From contig JADJXT010000001.1 in NCBI GenBank assembly GCA_016720115.1, positions 806,001 through 870,000 of the forward strand: DNA of 64,000 nucleotides. The letters are read 5' to 3'. The notes under the pieces were generated by a model, which worked only from the letters and a program-made list of their open reading frames with translations, searched no databases and had not been told where the DNA came from. Each line of letters begins with the position of its first letter. Within the stretch, counting starts at the first letter, position 1. Source of the DNA: Sphingomonadales bacterium (lineage in GTDB: Bacteria > Pseudomonadota > Alphaproteobacteria > Sphingomonadales > Sphingomonadaceae). Shown in pieces: positions 1-9,428 of this stretch. The position numbers were made by a program, and so were the translations under genes.

Positions 1-47
1 AGGAAGAACTGGTGCGGATCGCACGGGCGGCGGTGCGGGGGCGGTAA
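1..47 (+). CDS. C-terminal end of an unidentified protein (partial)
   Basis: An open frame enters from the left edge and ends at TAA 45-47, giving the tail ELVRIARAAVRGR. The residues are Arg/Ala rich and helical in character, as in the end of an enzyme or nucleic-acid-binding protein, but too short to identify. The following 180 bases hold only a palindromic repeat and no gene. Confidence 0.4.
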   Translation, partial: EELVRIARAAVRGR

Positions 48-75
48 ACGCGCACCGCCTACCCAACACTATGCT

Positions 76-181
76 CGTCATTCCCGCGAAGGCGGGGAAC
101 GAAGTGACGGAACGTCAATCCATCACCGGCGGTAGAAATTTGATCGGTCGGTGATGGACCCCCGCCTTCGCGGGGGTGACG
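76..181. repeat. REPIN-like pair of facing hairpins (CCCGCGAAGGCGGG family)
   Basis: The left hairpin is CGTCATTCCCGCGAAGGCGG at 76-95 continuing to 99; the right arm at 156-181 contains CCCCCGCCTTCGCGGGGG and ends in TGACG. The inner edges read TCCATCACC and GGTGATGGA, so the whole 106-bp unit is roughly an inverted repeat. Related units lie at 23728-23833, 48841-48927 and 49619-49710. Confidence 0.85.
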
Positions 182-228
182 ATTCTTTGTAATGTCATCA
201 TGGTCTAATATGCAATTGTGAGGCGAAC

Positions 229-741
229 TCATTCATATTCCGCAGTAATCGGAATCCGCCCGCGAAACTGGCCGGATACATTGCCTTTCAGCAACAGGTC
301 GCCGCCAAAGGCAAATTCCAGCCGACCGTACATGTCGAGCCGGGGGGCGGGAGGCAGGTTGGTGCGCAGCCTGACGATTTCCACCGATCCGCCGGTCGCG
401 CTGCTCAGCCGGATGGTTGACGGCATTTCGATGCGGACGGGGCGTCCCGGTTCACCGGTCACCACCGCGCTTCCGGCAAAGGGCGATCCGCCCAGGTCGA
501 GCACATCGCCGCTCACCGTGCGCGCGCCGCTATCGGGATCGATGGCAATGCTGCCGCCGCTCGCGCCCGTCGAGGTCGCACGACTGAAGTCGAGCGAACT
601 GCGGATTTCGATATGGAGCGGTCGCGCCTTGCCGTCGCCTGCGCGGGTGAAGGGATCGGAACCAAAATCCTGCGCGGATAGGGCCGGCGTCAACGCCAGC
701 GCGAATCCGATGCAGAAAAGGCCAGACAGGTTCCGATACAT
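229..741 (-). CDS. DUF4402 domain-containing secreted protein
   Basis: 170-residue protein with a signal peptide (MYRNLSGLFCIGFALALTP, then a cut near ALSAQ), so exported to the periplasm or surface. The mature part is beta-rich with GSIAIDPDSGARTVSGDV and a C-terminal LEFAFGGDLLLKG segment, the pattern of DUF4402 proteins, which resemble small pilin-like or adhesin-like beta sandwich proteins. An upstream GTG at 801 would add 20 residues before the signal peptide, so the ATG at 741 was chosen. It is divergent from msrB with only 95 bp between starts. Molecular function is unknown. Confidence 0.75.
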   Translation of the reverse strand: MYRNLSGLFCIGFALALTPALSAQDFGSDPFTRAGDGKARPLHIEIRSSLDFSRATSTGASGGSIAIDPDSGARTVSGDVLDLGGSPFAGSAVVTGEPGRPVRIEMPSTIRLSSATGGSVEIVRLRTNLPPAPRLDMYGRLEFAFGGDLLLKGNVSGQFRGRIPITAEYE

Positions 742-836
742 TTGTACCAATTTTCGGAGATTGTGGTTAATTTCCGGTGAAAGGCGGCGCAACCGCCGCA
801 CTTGACCTTACAGGGCAGGCGGCACACATTGGGGCC

Positions 837-1229
837 ATGGAAAAACTCGAACTCAGCGAAGCAGAATGGCGGCAGCGCCTTTCCCCGGTGCAATATCATG
901 TGCTGCGCGAAGCGGGCACCGAACGGGCCTTTAGCGGTTCGTTGAATGTCGAAAAACGCGACGGCGATTTCCTGTGCGGTGGCTGCGGCACATTGCTGTT
1001 CCGATCTAGCACCAAATATGACAGCGGATCGGGCTGGCCCAGCTTTACCGAACCGGCGGCACCCGATGCGATAACCGAATATCGCGATACCTCGCACGGA
1101 ATGATCCGGATCGAAGTGCGCTGTGGCAAATGCGACGGGCATTTGGGCCATGTCTTCCCCGATGGCCCCGGCGCAAACGGATTGCGTTACTGCATCAACA
1201 GCGTTTCGCTCGATTTCCAGCCGGACTAG
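837..1229 (+). CDS. msrB: Peptide-methionine (R)-S-oxide reductase MsrB
   Basis: 130-residue enzyme that reduces the R-sulfoxide of methionine in proteins using thioredoxin. The zinc site is complete: C47xxC50 (LCGGC) and C96xxC99 (RCGKC). The catalytic cysteine is C119 in RYCINS, and the fold marker SGSGWPSF is present. The first in-frame ATG with a family-like N-terminus ([11 protein letters not shown]) is at 837; an earlier ATG at 777 would add 20 unrelated residues. There is no signal peptide, so it is cytoplasmic. A free-methionine-R-sulfoxide reductase lies at the other end of the window. Confidence 0.95.
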   Translation: MEKLELSEAEWRQRLSPVQYHVLREAGTERAFSGSLNVEKRDGDFLCGGCGTLLFRSSTKYDSGSGWPSFTEPAAPDAITEYRDTSHGMIRIEVRCGKCDGHLGHVFPDGPGANGLRYCINSVSLDFQPD

Positions 1230-1280
1230 TTTGCTAATCGCGCTTGTCGGACTCCCGGCAAACCGGTAACAGTGCGGCCA

Positions 1281-3350
1281 ATGGCAAAAGCTGGAAAAAG
1301 TGCAGCCGAAGGGTCGCGGTTCAAACGCTGGACAGTCGCTTCGCTCAAAATCGGAACCGTTGTCGCCCTTTTGGGACTGATGGTCGTGGGCATCTTTGTC
1401 GCAATTGCGCGCGGCGAAATCGAAAGCTTCGAAGATCTGAAATCCTCGCCCAACGGGCAGATGATCCGCGTCCGCGCGGCGGATGGAACCGTCATCCAGA
1501 CGCTGGGGCCAAGTTTCGGCCGCTGGATTCCGATCGACGAAATCCCGCACGAGATGAAGGATGCGATGGTCGCGGTCGAGGATCGCCGCTTCAACTACCA
1601 TCCGGGTATCGACCCATATGGTCTGGCGCGTGCGGTTTTCGTCAGCCTGACCGACGGCGGCGGGCTGCGCGCGACATCGACGATCACCCAGCAATTGGCG
1701 CGCAACGTCTACCTCAACAATAACCGCGATATCGGCCGCAAGCTGCGCGAGATGATCCTCGCAATGGCGATGGAGACGAAATTCAGCAAGCAGCAGATAT
1801 TGGAGCTGTATCTGAACAAGGTCTATTTCGGCGGCGGCGCCTATGGTGTCGATGCTGCGAGCCGCCGCTTTTTCGATCATGGTGCCGAGGATATATCGCT
1901 TGCCGAAGCGACGATCATCGCCGGGCTGGTCAAGGCACCCTCGCGCTATTCGCCGACAGCCGATGCCACGGCCGCCATCGGGCGCGCCGGGGTGGTGCTG
2001 GAGGTGATGCAGGATGCAGGCATGATAACGCCCGAAGAGGCGGCATCGGTGCACCCCGCCAAGGTCCAGCTTGCGGCAGAGCCGAAGCAGGACAGCGTGC
2101 GCTACTTCACCGACTGGGCGCTGCCACAGCTCGACAATCTGATCGACGAAACCGAAAAGCCCATCGACGTCTGGACCACGCTTGACCTTGGGATGCAGCG
2201 CACGGCGACCAATGCCATCCGCGCCGGTGTGCCGCGTGGCGCGCAGGGCGCGCTGGTGACGATCGACCGCGACGGCGCCGTCCGCGCGATGGTTGGCGGC
2301 ACCGACTATGCCACCAGCAACTATAACCGCGCCGTAACCGCGCTGCGCCAGCCGGGTTCGGCCTGGAAGCTGTTTGTCTATCTCGCCGCGCTGGAGGCCG
2401 GGTTCCGCCCCGAAGACAAGGTGGTTGATGAGGCGGTGACGATAGGCGGCTGGTCGCCGCGTAACAGCAGCGGCACCTATTCGGGCGAGATCACGCTGCG
2501 CACCGCTTTTGCCTATTCGAAAAATACCGTTGCAGCCAAGATCGGTGAGGAAGTTGGCACCAGCAGCATTGCCAGCATGGCGCGCCGCTTTGGCATCACC
2601 ACGCCGATTTCGACCACTCCTGCGATGGTGCTGGGGTCGTCGGAGGCAAGAGTCATCGACATGACGCGCGCCTTTGCCTCGGTCGCCGCGCGCGGCAGGA
2701 GCGTGACGCCTTATGCGATCAGCAAGGTGACGACCATTGATGGCAATGTGATCTACCAGCACAAGCCCGCAAGGCAGGTGCAACTGGTTGAAGATTATGT
2801 CGCAGGGGCGATGACCGACCTGATGCAAAGCGCGGTCGCCACGGGCACCGGGCGCGCTGCCTCCATCGGCCGTCCGGTTGCGGGCAAGACCGGTACGACC
2901 AGCAGCAACAAGGATGGCTGGTTCCTCGGCTTCTCGTCCGGCCTGACAACCGGTGTCTGGATGGGTCGTGATGATGCGCGCGCGGTCGGCAATTTGCAGG
3001 GCGGCACCGCGCCTGCCGCTGCCTGGGCCAGCTATATGCGTGCCGCCGTCGCCCGCCGCCCGGTGGAGAATTTCGATACCGATGTCACCTTCCCCGAACG
3101 GCTCGAAGATGAGGAAATGATGCTGGGCGAGGATGGCGAGGAAATTCTGGTCGACGAAAACGGCATGCCGATAGAAGGCGATCCCGTTGGCGATGCGGGC
3201 GGAATTCCGCAGGAAATGACCGAGCCGGAGCCGCTGGACGAGGCGTGGATCGATCAGGCGCTTGGGCGCAGCGGCGAAGCGGATGACCAACCGCCGCCGA
3301 GCCCGCGCAACACCGGGCCCAAGACGGTAACCGCCCCGCAACCCAAATGA
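1281..3350 (+). CDS. Class A penicillin-binding protein (PBP1A-like)
   Basis: 689-residue bifunctional murein synthase. One membrane anchor (about residues 22-45) is followed by a GT51 glycosyltransferase domain with VEDRRF (E100, D101), STITQQLARN and LNKVYFGGG, then a transpeptidase domain with the serine motif GSAWKL (near 359), SKN and KTGTTSSN (near 535). The last 90 residues are an acidic, Pro-rich tail (LEDEEMMLGEDGEE). It polymerises lipid II and crosslinks peptides in the periplasm. A GTG at 1272 gives three more residues; ATG 1281 was chosen. It could be named mrcA or pbpC; the family is certain, the symbol is not. Confidence 0.93.
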   Translation: MAKAGKSAAEGSRFKRWTVASLKIGTVVALLGLMVVGIFVAIARGEIESFEDLKSSPNGQMIRVRAADGTVIQTLGPSFGRWIPIDEIPHEMKDAMVAVEDRRFNYHPGIDPYGLARAVFVSLTDGGGLRATSTITQQLARNVYLNNNRDIGRKLREMILAMAMETKFSKQQILELYLNKVYFGGGAYGVDAASRRFFDHGAEDISLAEATIIAGLVKAPSRYSPTADATAAIGRAGVVLEVMQDAGMITPEEAASVHPAKVQLAAEPKQDSVRYFTDWALPQLDNLIDETEKPIDVWTTLDLGMQRTATNAIRAGVPRGAQGALVTIDRDGAVRAMVGGTDYATSNYNRAVTALRQPGSAWKLFVYLAALEAGFRPEDKVVDEAVTIGGWSPRNSSGTYSGEITLRTAFAYSKNTVAAKIGEEVGTSSIASMARRFGITTPISTTPAMVLGSSEARVIDMTRAFASVAARGRSVTPYAISKVTTIDGNVIYQHKPARQVQLVEDYVAGAMTDLMQSAVATGTGRAASIGRPVAGKTGTTSSNKDGWFLGFSSGLTTGVWMGRDDARAVGNLQGGTAPAAAWASYMRAAVARRPVENFDTDVTFPERLEDEEMMLGEDGEEILVDENGMPIEGDPVGDAGGIPQEMTEPEPLDEAWIDQALGRSGEADDQPPPSPRNTGPKTVTAPQPK

Positions 3351-3457
3351 GCGTGGCGATACGCGTCCGCCCGATCCGATGAGTTGCGCCGGTTGGCGAC
3401 AATTTTTGCCGGTTGCAGCCTATCCGGGTTGATATTTGCGACAATCCGGCGCATATA

Positions 3458-3480
3458 AATCGGACTAATCCAATCCGATT
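3458..3480. promoter_or_regulatory. Candidate Rrf2/SufR operator and promoter
   Basis: AATCGGA at 3458-3464 and TCCGATT at 3474-3480 form a perfect 7-bp inverted repeat with a 9-base spacer, 27 bases before the chosen sufR start. TATAAA at 3454-3459 overlaps its left arm and TTGATA lies at 3429-3434 (19-base spacing, so a weak promoter assignment). The position fits autorepression of the suf operon by its first gene; the binding itself is inferred. Confidence 0.5.
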
Positions 3481-3507
3481 ATGCGGAAAGCAAGCTGGAG
3501 CGCGCAA

Positions 3508-3909
3508 ATGCGGCTTTCGAACATGGCCGACTATGCAGTTGTCATAATGGGTGCCGCGGCGCGACATTGCGGGGGTGTGCGCACCTCTGCGACCGCGCTT
3601 TCCGACGAGACGGGCATTGCCCTGCCGACCGTGCAGAAACTGGTGAGCATCCTCACCAAGGGCGGCCTGTTGCGTTCTGCGCGCGGGGCGGGCGGCGGCA
3701 TCCAGCTTTCGCGCCCCGCAGCGGCCATCACGCTGGCCGACATTATCGAGGCAGTCGAAGGGCCGATCGCGATGACCAACTGCACCAACTCTGCAACCTG
3801 CAACTGCGCGATCGAGCCTGAGTGCAACGTCAAGCCGCATTGGGCGGTGGTAAATAGCGCGGTGCGCGGGGCGCTGGCCGATGTGAAACTGGCGAGTCTG
3901 GTGTCATGA
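3508..3909 (+). CDS. sufR: Rrf2-family Fe-S cluster-sensing regulator of the suf operon
   Basis: 133-residue winged-helix protein: N-terminal HTH (MADYAVVIMGAAARH, TGIALPTVQKLVSIL, wing at RGAGGGIQLSRP) and a cluster-binding loop with C92, C98, C100 and C106 (spacing C-x5-C-x-C-x5-C). This matches Rrf2 proteins that repress Fe-S assembly genes when loaded with a cluster. The ATG at 3508 is preceded by GGAG and gives the family N-terminus MRLSNMADYAV; an ATG at 3481 would place the start directly against the operator. First gene of the operon running to 9790. An IscR-type name would be equally fair. Confidence 0.88.
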   Translation: MRLSNMADYAVVIMGAAARHCGGVRTSATALSDETGIALPTVQKLVSILTKGGLLRSARGAGGGIQLSRPAAAITLADIIEAVEGPIAMTNCTNSATCNCAIEPECNVKPHWAVVNSAVRGALADVKLASLVS

Positions 3910-3914
3910 TTTTG

Positions 3915-4117
3915 TTCACGCGGAGGCGCGGAGACGCGGAGAATGTTATGGCTGGCGCGGTCGCACCATATCCCCTTTTGATTCTCACAAAGCCACAAAG
4001 CCACAAAGAGGCGCTTGTTAAACACCTCATCTTTGTGGCTTCGTGTCTTCGTGCGGAATTATTGCGCGGCGCTACGCGCCGGGAAAAAACCTCCGCGCCT
4101 CCGCGCCTCCGCGTGAA
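3915..4117. repeat. Nested palindrome between sufR and sufB
   Basis: Outer arms at 3915-3942 (TTCACGCGGAGGCGCGG onward) and 4091-4117 (CTCCGCGCCTCCGCG onward, ending CGTGAA) are inverted copies. Inside them a second inverted pair, CACAAAGCCACAAAG near 3989 and CTTTGTGGCTTCGTG near 4031, forms a nested stem. The outer arms recur at 6846-6915, and in a CTCTGCGCCTCTGCG form at 25661-25726. No gene is seen in the 229 bp between sufR and sufB. Confidence 0.8.
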
Positions 4118-4138
4118 CCAGTTAATTACAGGTGCGGC

Positions 4139-5635
4139 ATGACCGACGATATTGAAATCAAGGCCAGAGAAGAACGGGATTGGGCGGCGCGCGAGGCGGC
4201 GGACAAGGTTGCCGATTATGAGCATGGCTGGTCGGCGGATATCGAGACCGAATTTGCCGAAAAGGGCCTGACCGAAGATACCGTCCGCTTCATCTCTGCC
4301 AAAAAGGAAGAGCCCGAATGGATGCTCGAATGGCGGTTGAAGGCGTTCCGCATGTGGCAGGAAATGACGCCGCCCGACTGGGCGAAGCTCAACATTCCGC
4401 CGATCGACTATCAGGACGCCTATTATTACGCCGCACCCAAGGCGAGGAAGAAGCTTGAAAGCCTTGATGAGGTCGATCCCGAAATCCTGAAGGTTTACGA
4501 AAAGCTTGGCATCCCGATCGAGGAGCAGAAGGTGCTCGCGGGCGTCGAAGGTGCGCGCAAGGTTGCGGTCGACGCGGTGTTCGACAGCGTTTCGGTGGCG
4601 ACCACCTTCCGCGCGGAGCTTGAGAAAGCGGGCGTGATCTTCCGTTCGATTTCGGAAGCGATCAAGGAATATCCCGATCTTGTCCGCAAATGGCTCGGCA
4701 AGGTGGTGCCGATGCACGACAATTATTTCGCGACATTGAACTGCGCGGTCTTTTCGGACGGCACCTTCGTTTACGTGCCGGAGGGTGTGCGCTGCCCGAT
4801 GGAGCTTTCGACCTATTTCCGCATCAACGCCGAAAATACCGGCCAGTTCGAACGCACTTTGATCGTCGCCGACAAGGGCGCCTATGTCAGCTATCTGGAA
4901 GGCTGCACCGCGCCGATGCGCGACGAAAACCAGCTCCACGCCGCGGTGGTCGAACTGGTCGCGCTGGACGATGCCGAGATCAAATACAGCACGGTACAGA
5001 ACTGGTATCCCGGCGATGCGGAAGGGCGGGGCGGGATCTACAATTTCGTCACCAAACGCGCTCTGTGTCAGGGGCGCAACAGCAAGGTCAGCTGGACGCA
5101 GGTCGAAACCGGCAGCGCGGTGACGTGGAAATATCCGTCTTGCGTCCTCAACGGCGAGAACAGCGTCGGCGAATTTTATTCGGTCGCGGTGACCAACAAT
5201 TACCAGCAGGCCGATACCGGCACCAAGATGATCCACAATGGCAAGGGCAGCCGCTCGACGATCATTTCCAAGGGCATCAGCGCGGGGCGCAGCAACAACA
5301 CCTATCGCGGGCTGGTCCGCGTGGCGCCCAATGCAGAGGGTGTGCGCAACTTCACCCAGTGCGACAGCCTGCTCTTGGGCAGCGAATGCGGCGCGCACAC
5401 CGTCCCCTATATCGAAGTCCGCAACCCCTCGGCGCAGATCGAGCATGAAGCCACCACCAGCAAGATTAGCGACGACCAGCTTTTCTACGCGATGCAACGC
5501 GGGCTGGGGCAGGAGGAAGCCGTCGCGCTGATTGTCAACGGCTTTGCCAAGGAAGTGCTGCAGCAACTGCCGATGGAATTTGCGGTTGAGGCGCAGAAAT
5601 TGTTGGGGATCAGCCTTGAGGGGAGTGTTGGGTGA
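4139..5635 (+). CDS. sufB: Fe-S cluster assembly scaffold SufB
   Basis: 498-residue core of the SufBCD scaffold complex, on which Fe-S clusters are built in the cytoplasm. Recognised by [35 protein letters not shown], the C-terminal block [16 protein letters not shown] and [17 protein letters not shown], which carries the conserved Cys and Glu region used in assembly. The frame is open upstream through the palindrome, but ATG 4139 gives the family start ([15 protein letters not shown]) and is the first start after the repeat. Its stop overlaps the next start by one base (TGATG). Confidence 0.96.
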   Translation: MTDDIEIKAREERDWAAREAADKVADYEHGWSADIETEFAEKGLTEDTVRFISAKKEEPEWMLEWRLKAFRMWQEMTPPDWAKLNIPPIDYQDAYYYAAPKARKKLESLDEVDPEILKVYEKLGIPIEEQKVLAGVEGARKVAVDAVFDSVSVATTFRAELEKAGVIFRSISEAIKEYPDLVRKWLGKVVPMHDNYFATLNCAVFSDGTFVYVPEGVRCPMELSTYFRINAENTGQFERTLIVADKGAYVSYLEGCTAPMRDENQLHAAVVELVALDDAEIKYSTVQNWYPGDAEGRGGIYNFVTKRALCQGRNSKVSWTQVETGSAVTWKYPSCVLNGENSVGEFYSVAVTNNYQQADTGTKMIHNGKGSRSTIISKGISAGRSNNTYRGLVRVAPNAEGVRNFTQCDSLLLGSECGAHTVPYIEVRNPSAQIEHEATTSKISDDQLFYAMQRGLGQEEAVALIVNGFAKEVLQQLPMEFAVEAQKLLGISLEGSVG

Positions 5636-5982
5636 TGAAGAAAGAGATTATTGCCATGGCAATATTGGGAATAGCGGCACAGTCGGCATTCGCTCAGCCA
5701 GCGCAACCGGACGTCTCAACGTTGGCACAGGCGCTTGACCGTTGCATGACCACCTACGCCGTTCGTCTTACCAAAACGGAAGCAGCAGACGAGGCGATCT
5801 ACTTAGCCGCTGTCGATGGGTGCAAACAAATCGAGGTCGACCTGACCACAGCGGTTCGGCGCGACGTTCCAGCTACACAAGGTGAAGCCGCGCTCGCGCA
5901 ATGGAAAGAACAAGCCAAGCCGAATTTCATGTCACTCCTGCAACGAATACGATCTGACCGCGCAGCGCGAGGGGCGCAATAA
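5635..5982 (+). CDS. Small secreted hypothetical protein inside the suf operon
   Basis: 115 residues with a clear signal peptide ([20 protein letters not shown], cut near FAQP) and a helical mature part containing two cysteines (DRCMTTYA, VDGCKQIEVD), possibly disulfide linked in the periplasm. I do not recognise a family. It overlaps the sufB stop by one base and ends 3 bases before sufC, so it is co-transcribed with cytoplasmic Fe-S genes. Its codon use looks less GC-biased than sufB and sufC, suggesting later acquisition; this is a visual estimate. Confidence 0.75.
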   Translation: MKKEIIAMAILGIAAQSAFAQPAQPDVSTLAQALDRCMTTYAVRLTKTEAADEAIYLAAVDGCKQIEVDLTTAVRRDVPATQGEAALAQWKEQAKPNFMSLLQRIRSDRAARGAQ

Positions 5983-5985
5983 GCC

Positions 5986-6819
<834 letters not shown>

Positions 6820-6845
6820 ACAGCGCCGCAGGCAATCCCATCCAT

Positions 6846-6915
6846 CTCCGCGCCTCCGCGCCTCCGCGCGAATCATCTTTCTTTTTGTTCACGCGGAGAC
6901 GCGGAGACGCGGAGA
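6846..6915. repeat. CTCCGCG palindrome between sufC and sufD
   Basis: CTCCGCGCCTCCGCGCCTCC begins at 6846 (arm to 6872) and its inverted copy TTCACGCGGAGACGCGGAG begins at 6888 (arm to 6915). The arms can form a stem of more than 20 bp with a short AT-rich loop. It fills most of the 154-bp gap that breaks an otherwise tight suf operon. Confidence 0.85.
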
Positions 6916-6973
6916 GGTGCCTGGAACGAAGTCACCGCAAGATGAGACAGGTTCAGGGCGACGGAGTACCGGA

Positions 6974-7726
6974 ATGACCATAGCACTTCCCACCCGCCAC
7001 GATGAGGAATGGCACTATGCGCCGGTTGAGGTGCTGGCCGGGCTGAAGGCCTTGCCCGAGGCGCAGCATATCTTAGTTGCGGCTGGTGAAACGCATCCGG
7101 TCTATAAATGCGTGTCGACCGGCTCGGCGAGCAAGGTCGATATCCAGCGTTACCAGATCGACATTGCCGCAGACGCGCGGTGCGAGGCCTTTTTCCTGCT
7201 CACCGGGGGCGGTTACAAGCGGCTCGATATCGACGTGACGCTTGCCGAAGGTGCGCATTTTGAATTGGGCGCGGTCGGCATCGGTCGGGCTGAGGAAGTG
7301 ACCGAAATCGTCACCCGCCTGCGCCATGTCGCGCCGGGGGCGACCTCGAACCAGGTGATGCGCGGGGTCGCGATGGACACCGCGACGATCACGATGATCG
7401 GCCGCATCGACGTCGCCCGGCAAGCGCAGCAGACCGACGCCGCGCTCGGCGTTAAGGGCCTGCTGCTCGATCGCACCGCGACGATCAACGCCAGGCCCGA
7501 ACTCGAAATCTATGCCGACGATGTCAAATGCGCGCATGGCTGTGCGATCGGGCAGCTCGACGAAATGGCGCTGTTTTACGCGCAGCAGCGCGGGTTGCCG
7601 ATGGCGACGGCGCGCAACCTGCTGATGCAGGCCTTTGTGGCAGAGGCCTATGGCGCGATCGGAGATGCCAAATGGCGCGAGCATATGACCGGCTATGCCG
7701 AGGCGGCGCTGCGGGGGACGTTCTGA
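6974..7726 (+). CDS. sufD: Fe-S cluster assembly protein SufD (short form)
   Basis: 250-residue partner of SufB and SufC in the scaffold complex. The C-terminal block KCAHGCAIGQLDEMALFYAQ and RNLLMQAFVAE is the SufB/SufD signature, and the middle is the expected beta-helix. At 250 residues it is much shorter than the roughly 420-residue enterobacterial SufD and lacks most of the N-terminal helical domain. The frame is open upstream into sufC and the palindrome; ATG 6974, preceded by GGA, gives MTIALPTRHDEEWHYAPV, which is family-like. Its stop overlaps sufS by one base. Confidence 0.92.
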   Translation: MTIALPTRHDEEWHYAPVEVLAGLKALPEAQHILVAAGETHPVYKCVSTGSASKVDIQRYQIDIAADARCEAFFLLTGGGYKRLDIDVTLAEGAHFELGAVGIGRAEEVTEIVTRLRHVAPGATSNQVMRGVAMDTATITMIGRIDVARQAQQTDAALGVKGLLLDRTATINARPELEIYADDVKCAHGCAIGQLDEMALFYAQQRGLPMATARNLLMQAFVAEAYGAIGDAKWREHMTGYAEAALRGTF

Positions 7727-8973
7727 TGGCGGTCGTTTCCGAACGCGCCCTGGGCAGATGGGAAAATGAAGGCGGGGGCCTTGCCCGCGAGTTGCGCGAT
7801 CAGTTCCCCGGCGTGCGCGACTGGCATTATCTCGATACCGCCGCGAGTGCGCAGAAGCCGCAGGCGGTGATCGATGCGGTCGCGCGCGCGATGGGCGAGG
7901 ATTATGCCACCGTCCATCGCGGCGTCTATGCGCGCTCGGCGAACATGACGCTGGCTTTCGAGGCCGCGCGGCGGCGGGTGGCGGAGTTTGTCGGCGGCAA
8001 GGAGGACGAAATCGTCTTCGTGCGCGGCGCGACCGAGGCGATCAACCTTGTCGCGCAATGCTCAAGACTGTCCCAATGGGGACAGTCCCCAAAGGGACAG
8101 TCCCAGCCGCGCATTCTGCTCAGCCAATTGGAGCATCATAGCAATATCGTGCCCTGGCAGCTTGCCGGATATGAAATCGATGTCTGCCCGCTGACCGCCG
8201 ATGGCTGTATCGATCTCGATGCGGCGGAGGCGATGCTCACCCCGGAGCATGTTCTGGTTGCATTTGCCCATGTGTCCAATGTGCTGGGTTCGGTGCTGGA
8301 TGTGCGGCGCGCGGCGGAACTGGCGCACAAGGTTGGTGCGAAGCTGCTGGTCGACGGTTGCCAGGCGGTACCGCGCCTGCCGGTCGATGTGGCGGATCTC
8401 GATTGCGATTTCTACGTTTTCTCGGGGCACAAGCTTTACGGCCCGACCGGAATCGGCGCGCTCTGGGGGCGCAAGGAATTGCTCGACGCGATGCCGCCTT
8501 GGCAGGGCGGCGGATCGATGATCGACCGGGTGACCTTCGCCAAAACGACCTATGCGCCGGCCCCGACCCGATTCGAGGCTGGCACCCCTGCGATCGCCGA
8601 GGTCATTGGGCTGCGCGCCGCGATCGATTATGTCGACGCCATCGGGCTCGATGCCATTCACGCGCATGAATGCGAACTGGTCCGCCAGACGCGCGAGGCG
8701 CTGCGCTCGATCAATTCGATCACGCTCCACGGGCCCGAGGATGCTGCGGGCATCGTCTCTTTCTCTATGGAAGGGGTGCATCCGCACGACATCGGCACCA
8801 TATTGGACGAGGAAGGCGTCGCCATCCGCGCCGGACACCATTGCGCGCAGCCCCTGATGGAGCATCTGGGCGTCCCCGCCACCGCGCGGGCGAGCTTCGG
8901 GATTTACAATGATGAAAGCGATGTCGCGGCACTGGTCCGCGGCCTCGAAAGAGTGAAAAGGATATTCGGATGA
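7726..8973 (+). CDS. sufS: Cysteine desulfurase SufS (group II)
   Basis: 415-residue PLP enzyme that takes sulfur from cysteine as a persulfide for cluster assembly. The PLP lysine is in FSGHKLYGPTG, the sulfur-carrying cysteine is in RAGHHCAQPLM, and the cofactor histidine block is LLSQLEHHSNIVPWQ. The ATG lies within the sufD stop (TGATG). Residues about 112-127 (CSRLSQWGQSPKGQSQ) are encoded by a palindromic GGGACAGTCCC repeat that lengthens a surface loop by about 7 residues compared with E. coli SufS. No SufE is seen; the acceptor is not in this operon. Confidence 0.95.
   Translation: MAVVSERALGRWENEGGGLARELRDQFPGVRDWHYLDTAASAQKPQAVIDAVARAMGEDYATVHRGVYARSANMTLAFEAARRRVAEFVGGKEDEIVFVRGATEAINLVAQCSRLSQWGQSPKGQSQPRILLSQLEHHSNIVPWQLAGYEIDVCPLTADGCIDLDAAEAMLTPEHVLVAFAHVSNVLGSVLDVRRAAELAHKVGAKLLVDGCQAVPRLPVDVADLDCDFYVFSGHKLYGPTGIGALWGRKELLDAMPPWQGGGSMIDRVTFAKTTYAPAPTRFEAGTPAIAEVIGLRAAIDYVDAIGLDAIHAHECELVRQTREALRSINSITLHGPEDAAGIVSFSMEGVHPHDIGTILDEEGVAIRAGHHCAQPLMEHLGVPATARASFGIYNDESDVAALVRGLERVKRIFG
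8066..8105. repeat. GGGACAGTCCC palindromic repeat within sufS
   Basis: GACTGTCCCaatGGGGACAG is followed by TCCCCAAAGGGACAGTCCC, so the GGGACAGTCCC unit occurs three times in alternating orientation within 40 bases. It is translated in frame as part of SufS and does not disturb the motifs on either side. Confidence 0.8.
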
Positions 8974-9428
8974 ACGACCAAATCCGGATCGAAGAAGTCG
9001 AAAGCGTCGAAGCGCCGCCGAAAGCGCGCGTCGGGGATGCCGAAAGCCCTGCCGAAAAGCTGGAGCGCAAGAAGGATTATCTTGAAGGCTTTCTCGCGCA
9101 GAAACCCGCGCCGGTGGCCGAGGGCGATGAGGCGCTGCAGGAAGCGGTGATCGACGCGCTCAAGGAGATTTACGATCCCGAAATCCCGGTCAATATCTAT
9201 GATCTCGGCTTGATCTATGGCGTAGAGATCAATGATGGTCATGCGCTGGTGACGATGACGCTGACGACGCCGCACTGCCCGGTTGCCGAATCGATGCCCG
9301 GAGAAGTCGAACTGCGCGTTGGCGCGGTGCCGGGGATTGGCGATGCTGAAGTGAATCTCGTCTGGGATCCGCCCTGGGGACCGGACAAGATGACCGATGA
9401 GGCGCGCCTCGAACTGGGGATGCTGTGA
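8970..9428 (+). CDS. sufT: SufT / MIP18-family Fe-S maturation protein (DUF59)
   Basis: 152 residues: a charged N-terminal extension (1-50) and a DUF59 domain with EIYDPEIPVNIYDLGLIYG and the conserved cysteine in TTPHCPVAESMPG. SufT-type proteins help mature Fe-S proteins when cluster demand is high. It starts inside the sufS stop (ATGA overlap) and ends in the sufA start (TGATG), so translation of the three is probably coupled. The subtype (SufT versus PaaD-like) is assigned from context. Confidence 0.9.
   Translation: MNDQIRIEEVESVEAPPKARVGDAESPAEKLERKKDYLEGFLAQKPAPVAEGDEALQEAVIDALKEIYDPEIPVNIYDLGLIYGVEINDGHALVTMTLTTPHCPVAESMPGEVELRVGAVPGIGDAEVNLVWDPPWGPDKMTDEARLELGML

Noticed and set aside
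690..3341. 883-codon open frame on the minus strand opposite msrB and the PBP gene
   Set aside because: It is a shadow frame of GC-rich codons; composition is Arg/His/Ala rich without motifs, while the plus-strand frame shows complete PBP motifs.
3985..4012. Direct CACAAAGC repeats as a possible CRISPR start
   Set aside because: Units are only 8-9 bases without spacers; they are one arm of a nested palindrome.
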